Part shown: positions 30,629-42,050 of the stretch, in pieces
Layout: each line of letters opens with the position of its first letter
Numbering within the stretch: position 1 is the stretch's first letter
Assembly (NCBI GenBank): GCA_964017125.1
Contig: OZ024902.1
Coordinates: 99,416,796-99,480,795 of the forward strand
Source of the DNA: Flabesymbios commensalis
Taxonomy: Eukaryota; Annelida; Polychaeta; Terebellida; Flabelligeridae
Direction: 5' to 3'
Length of the DNA stretch: 64,000 bases
The notes under the pieces: generated by a model
Told to the model about the DNA's origin: nothing
The model's input: the letters and a program-made list of their open reading frames with translations, nothing else
Databases searched by the model: none
Translations under genes and position numbers: made by a program

Positions 30629-30711
30629 AATCAAACTTTTACCAATATTTTGAAAACTAAAAATGGTAGATCACCATTTTTAGTTTTCAAAATATTGGTA
30701 AAAGTTTGATT
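30629..30711. repeat. Perfect inverted repeat, 39-bp arms, 5-nt loop
   Basis: The arms 30629-30667 and 30673-30711 are exactly complementary around AGATC. The left arm starts AATCAAACTTTTACCAATAT. It borders the tandem array that follows. The lack of mismatches implies recent origin or continual correction. Confidence 0.97.
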
Positions 30712-31505
30712 TTAGGCAATGTGGTAATTCTTTGCGCGGAAATCTATCGTATTTAATAAAAATAACTGAACAAAAACAAATGACGTAGGGGATTCGCCGC
30801 CCCAAAGATTTTTGTTTGTATATTCAAGCCAGTTTATTGCACTTTTTATAATAATTTGACAAAAAAGGGGTGTGTGAACAGCCCTCCCCCCCATGGATCC
30901 GCCTCTGTTTTGATGAAAACAACTGCTAGTATCATTAATAATACGTTTTGTAGAAAGATTTGGTGAAACATAATTTTTGATTAATAATTACTCGATTTAA
31001 AAAAAAAGGTGGTGTTGAAATGCCCTGAACTACCTCTTCCAGTACGGATTAGTATACATTTGTACAACTTTGTACCAGGTTTGGTGCTTTTAGCACATTT
31101 TGAACCATTTACTAAATTTAGGGCACGTTTTATAATAATTTGTCGAAAAAAGGGGTATGAGCCCAGCCCCCCTCCCCCCCCCCCCCACGCACCATAGATC
31201 CACAACTACTTTGATTACGTAAACCACCAGAGGCATCAATGAACAGTTTTGTACATATCTTTGGCGGAACATAATTTAAAAAAATAATTACTAGACTTTT
31301 TTGAAAAAAGGGGGTTGAAAATGCCATGAACGAAGCCTCTACGCTACAGTTACTAGGTGGTTCCCCTTCCAATATAGATTAGTATACTACTGTGCAGCTT
31401 TGTACTAAATTTGGTGCTTTCATCACATTTTGAACCATTTTACTTAATTTAGGGCATTTTTCATACTAATTTGTCGAGAAAAATGGGTTGTGAGCTGAAT
31501 TTCCC
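30712..31505. repeat. Tandem array, unit about 300 bp, nearly 3 copies
   Basis: Units end near 30900, 31200 and 31500. Each has a TTAGGGCA / TTTATAATAATTTGTCGAAA block, a C-rich run and a ...CCATGGATCC or CCATAGATCC motif. Copies differ by roughly 15-25 percent. A relative lies inverted at 27880-28115. Short frames within are not genes. Confidence 0.7.
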
Positions 31506-31909
31506 CAAACCTAAATCATTCAAATAAATATTTACATTTAACATCAAATTGATAAAAACAAGTTATATCCTTAACTTCTTCTGTTTTAACCCTTTGCTGC
31601 ACTGATTTATCAGTGAGTGTCACAGTACGTCTGAAGTACAGACACTATGAAACTCTTTGCCTGCTGATCACGACTATTGTCGTTTCTTCTGTTTTATAAG
31701 TCAGCCAAATGACTATTATTGGGAATGAAATGTGTGTCTAAACATCAAGATTTGCAAATATTTGTGCTCAAATTAAACAAATATGAGTGTTTTTCAGCCA
31801 CTTGAAGTTTAGGGTCATGGTAGCGAGACACATTTTCAAGTGGTTGAAAATTTAAATTAATTCACTTAGGATAAGGGTTTATGTGTTCTGAACATATTAA
31901 TCATAACAC

Positions 31910-32860
31910 AAGCAGTTTACATATAATTTTGATTATAAAGGCGGATTTTGATATCTGGCTGTCATACCTGGCTTTCATTCCTTTATAAAATAAATGTTTT
32001 GATTTCGGGGTAAAGAAACAGACGACTTCATGGAATGATTCGACAGCAAATGTCCGTACACCCGTGGACACCTTCTCATTGTCGGTCAATAGTAGTTTTG
32101 AGGTAATAACATTCGTTTACATATAATTTTGATTATAATGCCAGATTTTGATGCCTTGCTGTCATACCTGGCTTTCACTCCTTCAACAAGAGGACTGAAG
32201 TCCTATATCATCCTCCGCCATAAATTAGGCTATTTAGGAGTTTTTTGCGGTCACAAATATTTAAAAAGTCGACTTGTGGTGGCCATTTTAAATTTTAGTA
32301 AAATCACTTGCACATTATTTCTGACTTCTGAATTTTTGCGCCCACCAAAAAATTGAAGTTGGTCCGTGGCGGCCATTTTGAATTTCAGTAAAACTTCGAA
32401 AATGTCACATGCGCATTTCCATATGGTGGGGAATGTGATAGTGAAATTTGAATAATTTCTGACTTTAAGTTTGAGAGTTTTTGCGCCCAGAAAATTTTTT
32501 GGAGTTGACATCTGGCGGCCATTTTTAATTTTGGTAGCATCTTTAAAAAATCACTTGCACATCCCCATTTTGCTAGAAATGTCATGTTAAAATTAAAAAA
32601 AAAAATACCAGTAGTTTTCGAGTTTTTGCGCCCACAAGAAAACGTGACGCCGGACAGAATCCTGGCGCGAATAAAAGCCCCCATCCCCTACGGGCGGGGG
32701 ATAAAAAGTAAATGTTTTGATTTTGGGGCAAAGAAGCGCACGACTTTATGGAACGATTCGACATCGAATGTATGTAAACCCGTGGACACCTTAGTTAGTT
32801 AGGTCCTACTCAATGGCGGTCAATAGTAGTTTTGCTGTAATAACATTCATAAGGGCTCTA
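31910..32860. repeat. Complex of nested direct repeats
   Basis: The block with TACATATAATTTTGATTATA occurs at about 31918 and 32119. The block ending GGTCAATAGTAGTTTTG occurs at about 31985-32112 and again at 32703-32853. Between them, three diverged units each contain GGCCATTTT followed by AATTT...GTA (about 32280, 32372, 32515). No coding region is supported. Confidence 0.65.
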
Positions 32861-33096
32861 TGTGGTGGATACCCTGCAGCAAAAAATCGGTATTTTGCTT
32901 CAGATACTTGTAAGAAATCCAGAAAATTACTGTGAGATATGTACCGCAATTATTCTAATAAACGTCACATATTCCAACAAACGCACACCCCCTAATTTGA
33001 CAGTAAAATCCACAATCGTGTACACTATATGATCATTAAAATAACTACTCTAATAAGCGCATATCCCCCTGTAATCCCAGGAGGTATTCTAATTAA

Positions 33097-33448
33097 AGCG
33101 ACACAATGAGGCTAAAATCATCAAAAAAACAGTATATTTATTTTGGTTTCTTTATATGACCATCATAAGATGTGAATATAGAGATGCAGAAGTCTTTTTT
33201 TGGCTGCTGTGGCAACGTAGCAAGTGTGCCGAAAGCCCCATCCATTTATCAGCTATTCCCGTATTTCTTATATTGGACAGGCATGTCCGAAATTAAATTT
33301 CGTCCTTATTTCTCGCTTAACTGCGCAACGAAAAATTTAAACAACTTACGCAATTCTACTCTATGGACATGTTGACATATTATGGACATATCAAGGGGCC
33401 AAAATAAAAATACTGATTATTTTTATGATTTTAGCTAATTGTGTCGCT
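33097..33448. mobile_element. Foldback element flanked by TTAA, copy 2
   Basis: It begins AGCGACACAATGAGGCTAAA and ends with the inverse of that sequence. TTAA lies at 33093-33096 and 33449-33452. The arms are well kept for about 70 bp at the ends; the middle has diverged or been replaced. Confidence 0.8.
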
Positions 33449-33452
33449 TTAA

Positions 33453-34595
33453 CGCCCCTGGCGCTCATTAGAATAAATACAGTAGGGCCTACTTAAATAT
33501 CAGCTTTCTAATTTGTCAGTTTTAAAGTTCAAGTTTAGACATTTCAAACAATTTATAAAGGTGATTTTTAACTAACTGTGTGCAAGTGCTGATATTTACT
33601 AGAAGTTGTAAGTGACAGCAAAAAGAAAAAAATATTGTCAATATTATGTATAAACCTTTTGGTATCCATTCCTTGTCATTGTCTAATAGCTCGGGAAGAT
33701 CACATTCTGTTAACATCTCTCCGTGTTCACCATGCTGACCAACTGCCCACAGCCTCTCTACCGGTTGCCGCCACCCAGTAGATGTGGTCTCGGATGGCTT
33801 CGGCTTTTTTCATTATGATAGCATGCAGCGAGATAGTTTTGAAGCACAAACCAACTTCTTATGCACACCTATTGAAAAAAACCTACCAGTTCAAATGTGG
33901 GGGTGGAGATCAGATGTTAAAAATAAAGATATTTTGTATTTTATTTAAAAAAATATTGCTTGTCTTATTTCATTTTCGATATCTTTTTCTCGGAGAAGAT
34001 GGTATCGAGGGGACTTGCAATAATTTTTTTGAAAAAAATGGTATACTTTTGCAGTCACTAAGCTCTTAACTTCTTAAGTTTCTTTTTATTCAGATGGTAC
34101 CATTATTACGATTAGGACTACAATATATCAAACCTGTTACAGTATACACAAAATGCTGGAGGACATGACCATTGACCTATTTTTACCTATATCATCAAGA
34201 CCAGCGTTTACAAGATATCTGTAAAACTTCTTATTTTATTTTCATAATTGACACCATTAAGAGGGTGTCATCATTCAGATCTTTTGTGTCAATATAATTT
34301 ATAAATAATTTTTTTCTAATCAAATCTTTTGGGATACAATACAGTAAAGCCTTCTGCTGTGCCCTCTACAGTCTGTCCACTGCTGTGTAGATGTAGTGAT
34401 TGGCTATGGCATAGAAGGTGCTTTTACTTATGGTTGGTACACCAACTGCCTCATAAGGTTTATTGCCTCAGTTGTGCCACTACCACTGGAAATAAACAGT
34501 ATATATAGTGTTGTGTTTAACAAATGGCTTTTGTAAGTTTTTAATGCTCCCTTGCTGAGATTAGAAAAAATAGTATTTTTTTATTACTGTTTCAG
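33453..34595. other. No gene recognised
   Basis: AT-rich; open frames of 60-95 codons here show no family resemblance. Confidence 0.35.
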
Positions 34596-34599
34596 AATC

Positions 34600-35235
34600 T
34601 TCTGATGTTAATTTGTAATCCTCCGCCCGACATATAAGCTTGTCCGCATAATGGCCTCAGATCTGCTCAACAGGGTGTTCTATTCAAATTACCTCTGTGC
34701 AAGACTGTTCAGTTCCAATGTACTTATTTTTATCGCACTGCTCGCTTATGGAACACTTTACCATTTGTTATCCGAGATGCTAGTAGCTTGCATATTTTTA
34801 AGAAGAACCTGAATGAATTATATCTCGCCATGGTAAACTTATTTGATGTGAATAATCGATGTACCTGGAGCCTGGCTTGTGCTTGTGTAAATTGTCGAAT
34901 ATAGCGGAACATTTTGTGTCTTAAACTACCTGTGCAATTTGAATCGGCTGTGAGACGGCTATTTGAGTTGTCACCAGCCACTCATGACTAGGGACGGAGG
35001 GCTCCGTTGTCGATACGCATGTGTCGGCAGATGACAAACCGCCCCGCCTTACTTATACTCGTGTATTGTATATATATCTATATATTTAGCACAAATGGCA
35101 CCTTAAGTGATCGACCTATGAACGATAATCTGCGAATTGTGTTGTCTGCCTGGCTCGAATTCAGGCCGGAGACAGTCTCTGATACTGTTCGGAGCAGACC
35201 GACATCACTCTACATGATCACGCTTGTCATGATCT
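34600..35235 (+). pseudogene. LINE ORF2 3' end fragment (CR1/L2-like)
   Basis: Plus-strand reading gives RTARLWNTLPFVIRDASSLH and IFKKNLNELY (about 34735-34820), the standard end of such LINE polyproteins. A tail region FDVNNRCTWSLACACVNCR follows, with a Cys pattern also known from these elements. Upstream reverse-transcriptase blocks are absent, so this is a 5'-truncated, broken copy. Confidence 0.75.
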
Positions 35236-35643
35236 GACTTAGAGTATTACCACATGGCATGGTTTGGTTTTTTTTTCTGTTTTATTTTTAGGTCTAGTGA
35301 TTTTTCAGTCGCCTTTGTTTCCAGACCAGGTGGGTCCTTATGCTGAATTTCAAAGATCTCTAATCAACTGATTTACTTCTTGAGTTTGGGATTGTTTTTC
35401 CTCCAGTCTAATATTGCATATGTGGTACTACTCAGCATATTTCGGCTGCGCGAAGGCTATATGAGCTGACGTCAGTAGATGTATTCTAGGTTTATAGCAT
35501 TACTTTTATTTAGGGATGTATGTAGGCCTATGTTAAAATTAAGAGTGCCATAAGTTTTTACTGTTTTTCCTTTTCACATATCCTAGTTGTATGTCCTCTG
35601 ATATAATAGACAACTAAAGCATTTAGAGGTTTTAATTAGGTTT

Positions 35644-36358
35644 CTACGCTTTCCAGAGTGTCCTTTTTTGCTACACGGTGTAGAGCACAGTGTAGCTATT
35701 TTATCTCTGGTTTTGGTGCGGGAAACAGATGACAGACAATTGTCGGTTATTTTATTTTATGTGTACAAATCGTAAAATTTATAATCTATACTATGTACAT
35801 TTTTAAATTGCTATTGCTATTTTAAACAATGGATATTATTTTATTCTATAATTTTAATTCAATTATATGGTTGACAGGCATGTTCCCGTCAACTAAAGTT
35901 AATAACATATTCAAAAAATGATAATAATAATTATAATGTACCATTTTTGCATGTTTTTAACTGGAAGTCAAATAAACATAATTAACAAAAAACGCAACAA
36001 CACTTTATGGATATATACTGGTCAAAATATTTCATATCCTTCAAGAAACTGAAATATACCACTCATTTATTTATTTATTTATTCATTGAGACATATTTAT
36101 ACAGGGTGGAGTGGCATTTATTAGCAGTCAAGCTATTTTTAATATGTGCCCTGTAGTGATTTTGTTATATGAAAACAAACATTCAATTATGTAATATATA
36201 ATACAGATGAAAATATATATAATACAGATAAAAAACGTATCAAAGTTCAAACACATAATATAGAAATGTTGCCCGAGCCAAAACCAGAGACAGAAAAACT
36301 ACATATATATATATTAATATTATTATGAATAGTAGGTAAAATACACTCTGGAAAGCGT
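35644..36358. mobile_element. Element with inverted ends about 90 bp long, 500-bp interior
   Basis: CTACGCTTTCCAGAGTGT (about 35645) pairs with ACACTCTGGAAAGCGTAG (about 36341), and CTCTGGTTTTGG (about 35705) pairs with CCAAAACCAGAG (about 36280). The interior is AT-rich and non-coding. This is consistent with a non-autonomous DNA transposon; target duplications were not found. Confidence 0.55.
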
Positions 36359-36369
36359 AGCAACGTGCA

Positions 36370-38390
36370 AAATATTTTTTTTAACATGATTTTTCCTTTA
36401 TGAGAGCAAGTAAAATATACATATAGGCCCTATATATATATACATACATACATATACATAGCATAACGTATTTGTTAGCTTTTTAAAATAACCATACATT
36501 TTTTTTTAAATGCATCGCTATAATACAATAATTATTAACACCCTTAGTTTAAAATGCATGGGCCAGCGTCAGCTCGTGGAGCCGTCGCATGGCCAAACAC
36601 GCGCCATACTAATATATAAGGGTGGTTCCTACGACTACCACCACTTTCAGTGTCCACGAACACATAGGAACCACCTGGCAACCTCACTGTTGAGTTTTAG
36701 GAAGCATAGCGAAAAGCTTTCCCCCATCAACTCAACAGAGGTCGCGGTAATATTCTTAGTATGGTACGTGTACTTTCAGATAATATATATACATACAATA
36801 TCGATTTACAAGCAAGCTGTTCAACATATTTTAAACAGGTGGTTTTGATTTTTGTAATTTATTCAGCCGAGATTTAAAGGTATTGTATGTTGGCGAATCT
36901 CTGATGTACACAGGCAACGAGATTCGCTCAGGAATAGCTGAGTGATGATTTAAATATTGTTAAATTGGGTTATTACTTGGTTATTGAAGATGAGTATCTG
37001 CCATTTTTTTGACGTTGGTCACCCGCAGTAGTGTGTATAATAACCCATTTCTGTATGTTGCACTGTCAAAAAGAGCTGACCCACGCGTCCATCCATTGAC
37101 TGATGGCCCAATGCGTAACGTTAGTGTCTGCGCAGAAACATAAGTTTTTGTACCTCACCGATACCAAACAGCGCATTATTTGTCCTTATCTTTCCTGGCG
37201 TGGCCTATCAGAGGTTATTCGGTGTCTTGAAATATGGTGTTGAATCTCAGTATTGCTAACCTGTTTTCTGGCAATTTGAGCCGTAGCCAGACCCCTTCCG
37301 CCATATATAGCAGTACATAGAGAAACAGGCTCAGGCTGCATAATTTTCAAATTAGGCATTTTCATCAACCCATCATTTTTAGAACAAATGAACTTAAAGT
37401 TAATCTGAAAAAGGTCATTTTGTTCCCCCACTCCAGTCCGCATAATTGCCTAATTTCAGACTACCCGCACATTGGGATCACGGTCAGCTGGCCCATGACT
37501 TTGACTTTCCATGAAGTTGACTTTCTTCAATTTGAAGGTCATTTGTCCGTTATTGAGGTCAAAACACAAAATGCGGGTAGGGCCATACACATCAACATTA
37601 TTTCAATCAATCGAACAGTTTTGACTAAATTACACGAAATAGGAGCATTTTGAATTCGTTGAGTTTCTTTTTGTGCCAAGTATATTTGGGGCGGCGGTAT
37701 TGGCGTCACCTCGGATGTCCAGCCTTCTGTCCGTTCCAACGTCCGTCTGTCTTAACCAGGGGTCTGGCCGGACGAATGGTTGCCAACTGGTGGCTTCGTC
37801 ACTCATGTAGTGCGAAGCGCCAGCATGTATTCGTACGGAAGCTCATTAGAGTAACGTCTGTCCGTATCTCGTTTTTATGATTTAATCGGCTGTTAAAATG
37901 GACCGGAAAAGATTATGGTTCTGATTAGAGGTGAAAATGTGAAAATATAAATAAACAATGTCAAATTCACCAGCCATCATCCAGCAATAACGTGAAATTC
38001 CTGCTTATAAAACTAAAAAAAAAGTCATAAATTAAAGTAGGCCCCTATGTCTAATTCCAAGCGATGTTCAAGAATTCATGTATTACTTATGGCATGTTTT
38101 CAAATGTGTGTAAAATTGGTGATATTCACCTACTAATCTCTCCCTCAACCAGGACTAGGTTGTAAAAAGGCCACAACATTATCATCTATGACTAAATATC
38201 ACAGACGCCTAAATATTTGTTTTTAAGTCAGAAAATTTGTCAATTGTATAAAAAAATAATTTCGCAGTAGTAGTAGTAGTGAATCATTGCTTTACGTCAC
38301 TTTTCGGCACAAAAGGTCTTTTAAGTGACATTGTAATACGATAAAAACGTTGTAGTCAATTAATGAGATGAAAATGATGTACAGATGATG
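36370..38390. other. No gene recognised
   Basis: One 11-bp-arm hairpin (GGTGGTTCCTA at 36621-36631 with its inverse at 36665-36675) is present. Open frames of 60-110 codons have no recognisable content. Confidence 0.35.
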
Positions 38391-38395
38391 ATGTA

Positions 38396-38578
38396 GAGGT
38401 CTGAAACCGAGCACGCTACCTCTCAGTCACAGAGGCTCCCAAGAATACTGAGTTTTACGAGTGGATGGGGAAGAAACATTTTTGTTCCTTTCAAACCGCC
38501 GATGCCGGGAAACGAACCCCGAACTCTAGCGTGAAAGGCAGCGGTGCTAACCACTACCGGCCCCCGCCCAACTGTGCC
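38396..38578 (-). mobile_element. Twin-tRNA SINE, family A, copy 3, 3'-truncated, minus strand
   Basis: Minus-strand reading from 38578 gives module 1 (GGTAGTGGTTAGCACCG, B-box-like GGTTCGTTTCCC) and the start of module 2 (TGTGACTGAGAGGTAGCG). It stops after TCAGACC, before the second B box and tail. Confidence 0.85.
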
Positions 38579-38984
38579 AGATAGCTAGACCAGTACGTAC
38601 TATGTAGGCCCTAACAGACTGTGCGGTTTCATGCAGGGATATGCAATGGACATTTTTGATTAATATTGATTTATTTTCAAATCGAGAGAGTGGGCGTTAA
38701 TTGTAATATGACGCATTTGATTAGAATAAATACTGTATATAAAATGATGTAATTAAGGAGACATATGTCAATTCAAAAAGATCCCATGTAACTAATGTTC
38801 CCTCAGTGCTGAGCCCAAGTGTATGCCGTAGGCCTACTTCAATCAATCCTACACCACTGCGGCCCATGTACTGAATGGAAAGGGTTAAGTAGATCATTAT
38901 GTCCCAGTTTCCTCTTTCTCCTTTCTTAGGGGAAAGAGGGGTGCTGTGTGTGGGAAACGGTTCACATTTACACCAGTCCTTATG

Positions 38985-39665
38985 AACATGTGCAATATAA
39001 CGTTTCAGGTCCTCAGGTTGAGTACTTTTGTCTTTACCAAGTGTACCACGATTATATGTGTGGTTAAGAGTTTGAAGAGTTTTGGTTGGAATAATGTTGG
39101 CCCGCAGACGGTGGCCCAGCATAACATCAGCATTGTGCCAATGTATCGTGTTATCTGATGTTTCTGGCGCCGGGATAGAAACTGTGGGTCCACATTGAAA
39201 CAGCATTGGGTGTTTGCTCAAAGTAGTCTATACAGGAGACCCTGTGATGGATTAGTGTTGGGCCAGCGTCGTAGATGATTGACCGGCATTGAACCAGCAA
39301 TGGGCTGCGACGCTGGCTCAACATTGAACCGGAATTTGGTGGGTAGGCCTACATTCTCTGTACGAGGTACATCGTAGGCAAGTATTGGATCAATATTGGC
39401 CAGCACCATCCTGCAGTCTTCAGATGTATTCGTTCTCACTCTACCTGCCAATGACGGGATGGCAAGCACCGGCGATGGTGGTGGAAGGAATACACGTCGA
39501 AGATATATTTGACCGTGTCTCCTTGGTTCTTTCCTTAATTATATCCTGGACCTTTAGGATTCTGGCCCATGAGGAAGACCAATACACTGATTTTTTGTCT
39601 ATATCACTCAAACAGACTAACGCAGGGCCTCGGGAGTTCGGGAACTCCTTTTCTAGTTCATTATT
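38985..39665 (+). repeat. Segment duplicated in inverted orientation (partner 46360-48166)
   Basis: It matches, in reverse order and strand, 47736-48166 and 46360-46655. It contains a CCCAGCA-family foldback region (about 39185-39340). The conserved 39440-39660 part has an open frame on both strands, so the matched frames (for example SVYWSSSWARIL) cannot be called coding. Confidence 0.7.
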
Positions 39666-39748
39666 ATATTGGACGATATAATAGTGATTTAAGTTATAAG
39701 CCGAAGTGCCATACGAAATAGCCTGATTCGATCTAGTACTACCACTAG

Positions 39749-39857
39749 CCCAGTAAGCACAAAACATTTGTATAACATTTGTAAAATGTTGGACCAGCGT
39801 CGAAGACATTGGACCGACGTTGTACAAATGTTATTCCAATGTTTTGTGTTTGCTGGG
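39749..39857. mobile_element. Palindromic foldback element with AG target duplication
   Basis: 109 bp starting CCCAGTAAGCACAAAACATT and ending TTTTGTGTTTGCTGGG, centre GCGTCGAAGAC, flanked by AG at 39747-39748 and 39858-39859. The inner arms are the TTGTATAACATTTGTAAAAT type. Confidence 0.82.
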
Positions 39858-39859
39858 AG

Positions 39860-41180
39860 GTCCATTAGCCCCAGTGATTGAAACAGGTTTCAGCCAAAGA
39901 TTGAGCGCGTACAAATTCGTGGGACATTTCTTTGGACTGTCATATCGGAAAATATCGGGGAATAATCAGGGCAAAAATAGTTTTTTTAGAATCAGTAACA
40001 TTTCAGTTCCATGCCCGCATGTTCAGCTCAGTGGTCGCAAATTCATTAAAAAGTTATGGACATTTTTCGGACCTTGGGATCGGGATCGCTCTCAGTCACC
40101 ATCATGTTAGATTTTTCGGGTAAAGCAAATACATCAATCCACGGCCTCGGAGAGGACGACACGGCTAGGAGGTCCATATGAAAGGGGATGTACAAAGGAT
40201 ACGGCAATTGCTTGAAGGAGTACGTTGAAAGTTTATAGCATAACGGTATTCACCTGACAAATGTCGGAGTGTAAACGTTCTATCAATTATTTGTAAATAA
40301 TAAAAATGTGAATTGGTTGAATTTGGCTGATATAAACAAACGGTACATGTATACAGTAGAAGCTAAATTAGTGAAATCACGGAATTCCAAACTCACGACT
40401 AAAGTGAGGATGTGTAAACGAAGCTATGTTATGCGCAGCGTTTAATTACGTCATCATTTAGAGGTGGTACAGGTGTCCTTGTCTACATCTCGTGAAATAA
40501 CACTGTCAGCATGAGATCCTATGAGACCAATGGGATGGGAGGGAGATGTTGACCAATCAGAAATTGAGCACGCCTGTCAATCAGCGCTGTCTTTGAACTA
40601 TCCATATGACAATGATTCCTATAAGCAATACGAATATGATTTTTTTGCAAGTTTTAAAAATCATGTAATACATATTATAACACAAATATGATGTTTTTTA
40701 ATAAATCGTGTGATAAGATATTATAGGCTAACTATCACTTATATTATTTTATACATAGGATAATTACTAAGCCTGTAGGCCTGAAATGGTTGAACACGCT
40801 CCAATAAACTATTTCACCTTCATTCATGGCTAGATTTTTACTGGGCGGGGGGGGGGGGGGTGATGGACGCAAAAACAAGCTGAACAATACAAACAACATA
40901 CCTTCTATAAGAAAGCTTTTCACTATGCTCGTAAACTCAACTCAATGTAAAAGACCAATACTTAATAAATAGGCATAGCCCACGTGGCTTATCTTCTATT
41001 ATTACCACCAAGGAAGCTTGAGGCTCCTTGTTACCACTAATTATGAAAAATGTCGTCCCCCGTTTGAGATACGAGGTTGGTCCCTCAGTGATCTGATTCA
41101 CTGTCATGGTTCTATGTCGTCAATGCTTATCGGGGCGTATATGAACGGGCATTGCTATGTACCGTAACAGCTTGCCTTGA
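39860..41180. other. No gene recognised
   Basis: No supported coding region. A G13 run lies at 40848-40860. Confidence 0.35.
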
Positions 41181-41184
41181 TTCA

Positions 41185-41250
41185 CAATAACCACTGGGCC
41201 AACACTAGCCCAGCATTACCATTGGGTCAATGTGTTGTACTTGCCGAGTG
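41185..41250. repeat. Partial CCCAGCA-family foldback
   Basis: GGGCCAACACTAGCCCAGCA and ATTGGGTCAATGTG are family arm blocks; the left end is lost and the right end (CTTGCCGAG) is degraded. Confidence 0.5.
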
Positions 41251-41378
41251 ATAGCTGATCACAGACAAACCACAGATAGCTTTCCGTCTTACAAAATTAC
41301 AAAATTGATTGTCATTTCGTCAATATTGAGGCTCACTTTACAAGTGTGGTCGGAAAGTGGGATGGCCCTTCTGTATAT

Positions 41379-41614
41379 GACTGACCCAGATATCGTGCAT
41401 GAGATTGGTCCGAGATGATTTTTTTGACCAATGATGTGCCTGAGACCTAGTTCAGCCACACTGAGCATGGTCTGCACTGCACTGTAGCAATGTCACATGT
41501 CTGTCATACATGTTGAAATATCCAGAGATGTGAGTGACCTAGATATTGTGCATGTGTGATTGGTCAGGGAAGATTATCTAGTCCAATGATGTGGCTGAGA
41601 TCTAGATCAGCCGC
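41379..41614. repeat. Diverged tandem duplication, period about 151 bp
   Basis: The blocks 41379-41459 and 41530-41614 share GATATYGTGCATG, ATTGGTC and CCAATGATGTG, followed by similar CTGAGAYCTAG endings. Confidence 0.65.
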
Positions 41615-42050
41615 TTTAAAAACGTTTTTACCACAATTGTGGCTATGGCGGCAAAAGCTATTGAGACCAAGGGTTAGATTTTTAAAGGCAATATATATCA
41701 TTGCAAAATATTGTATCGATATCATGAAATATTTGCTTTGAAGAGTAGAACAGCTTCCCCCAGTTTCAAACTCTCATTGTGGCAATTTCTTAAGATTATA
41801 TTGACCTAGTTTGATCCCAAGGGAGGCATTGTTCTCAGTAAAATTTATGGGCTATCTACAGGGTATAAGCCAATGGCTCAACCACAGCTCAAAAACTAGA
41901 GACACTAACTGTCGTAAAATTGACGACGGAAATCCTAATAACTCAGCAAATACAGAAATTTATGCCTACTATAGGCTATGGAATGACAGAAAACTGAATC
42001 TATGCATGTTTCCATTTTTGCGAAGATTTCACTGATAGTCATTTGGGACA

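Noticed and set aside
38721-39221. 166-codon open frame on the minus strand
   Set aside because: Overlaps the inverted duplicated segment and foldback blocks; no family resemblance and the partner copy does not keep the frame.
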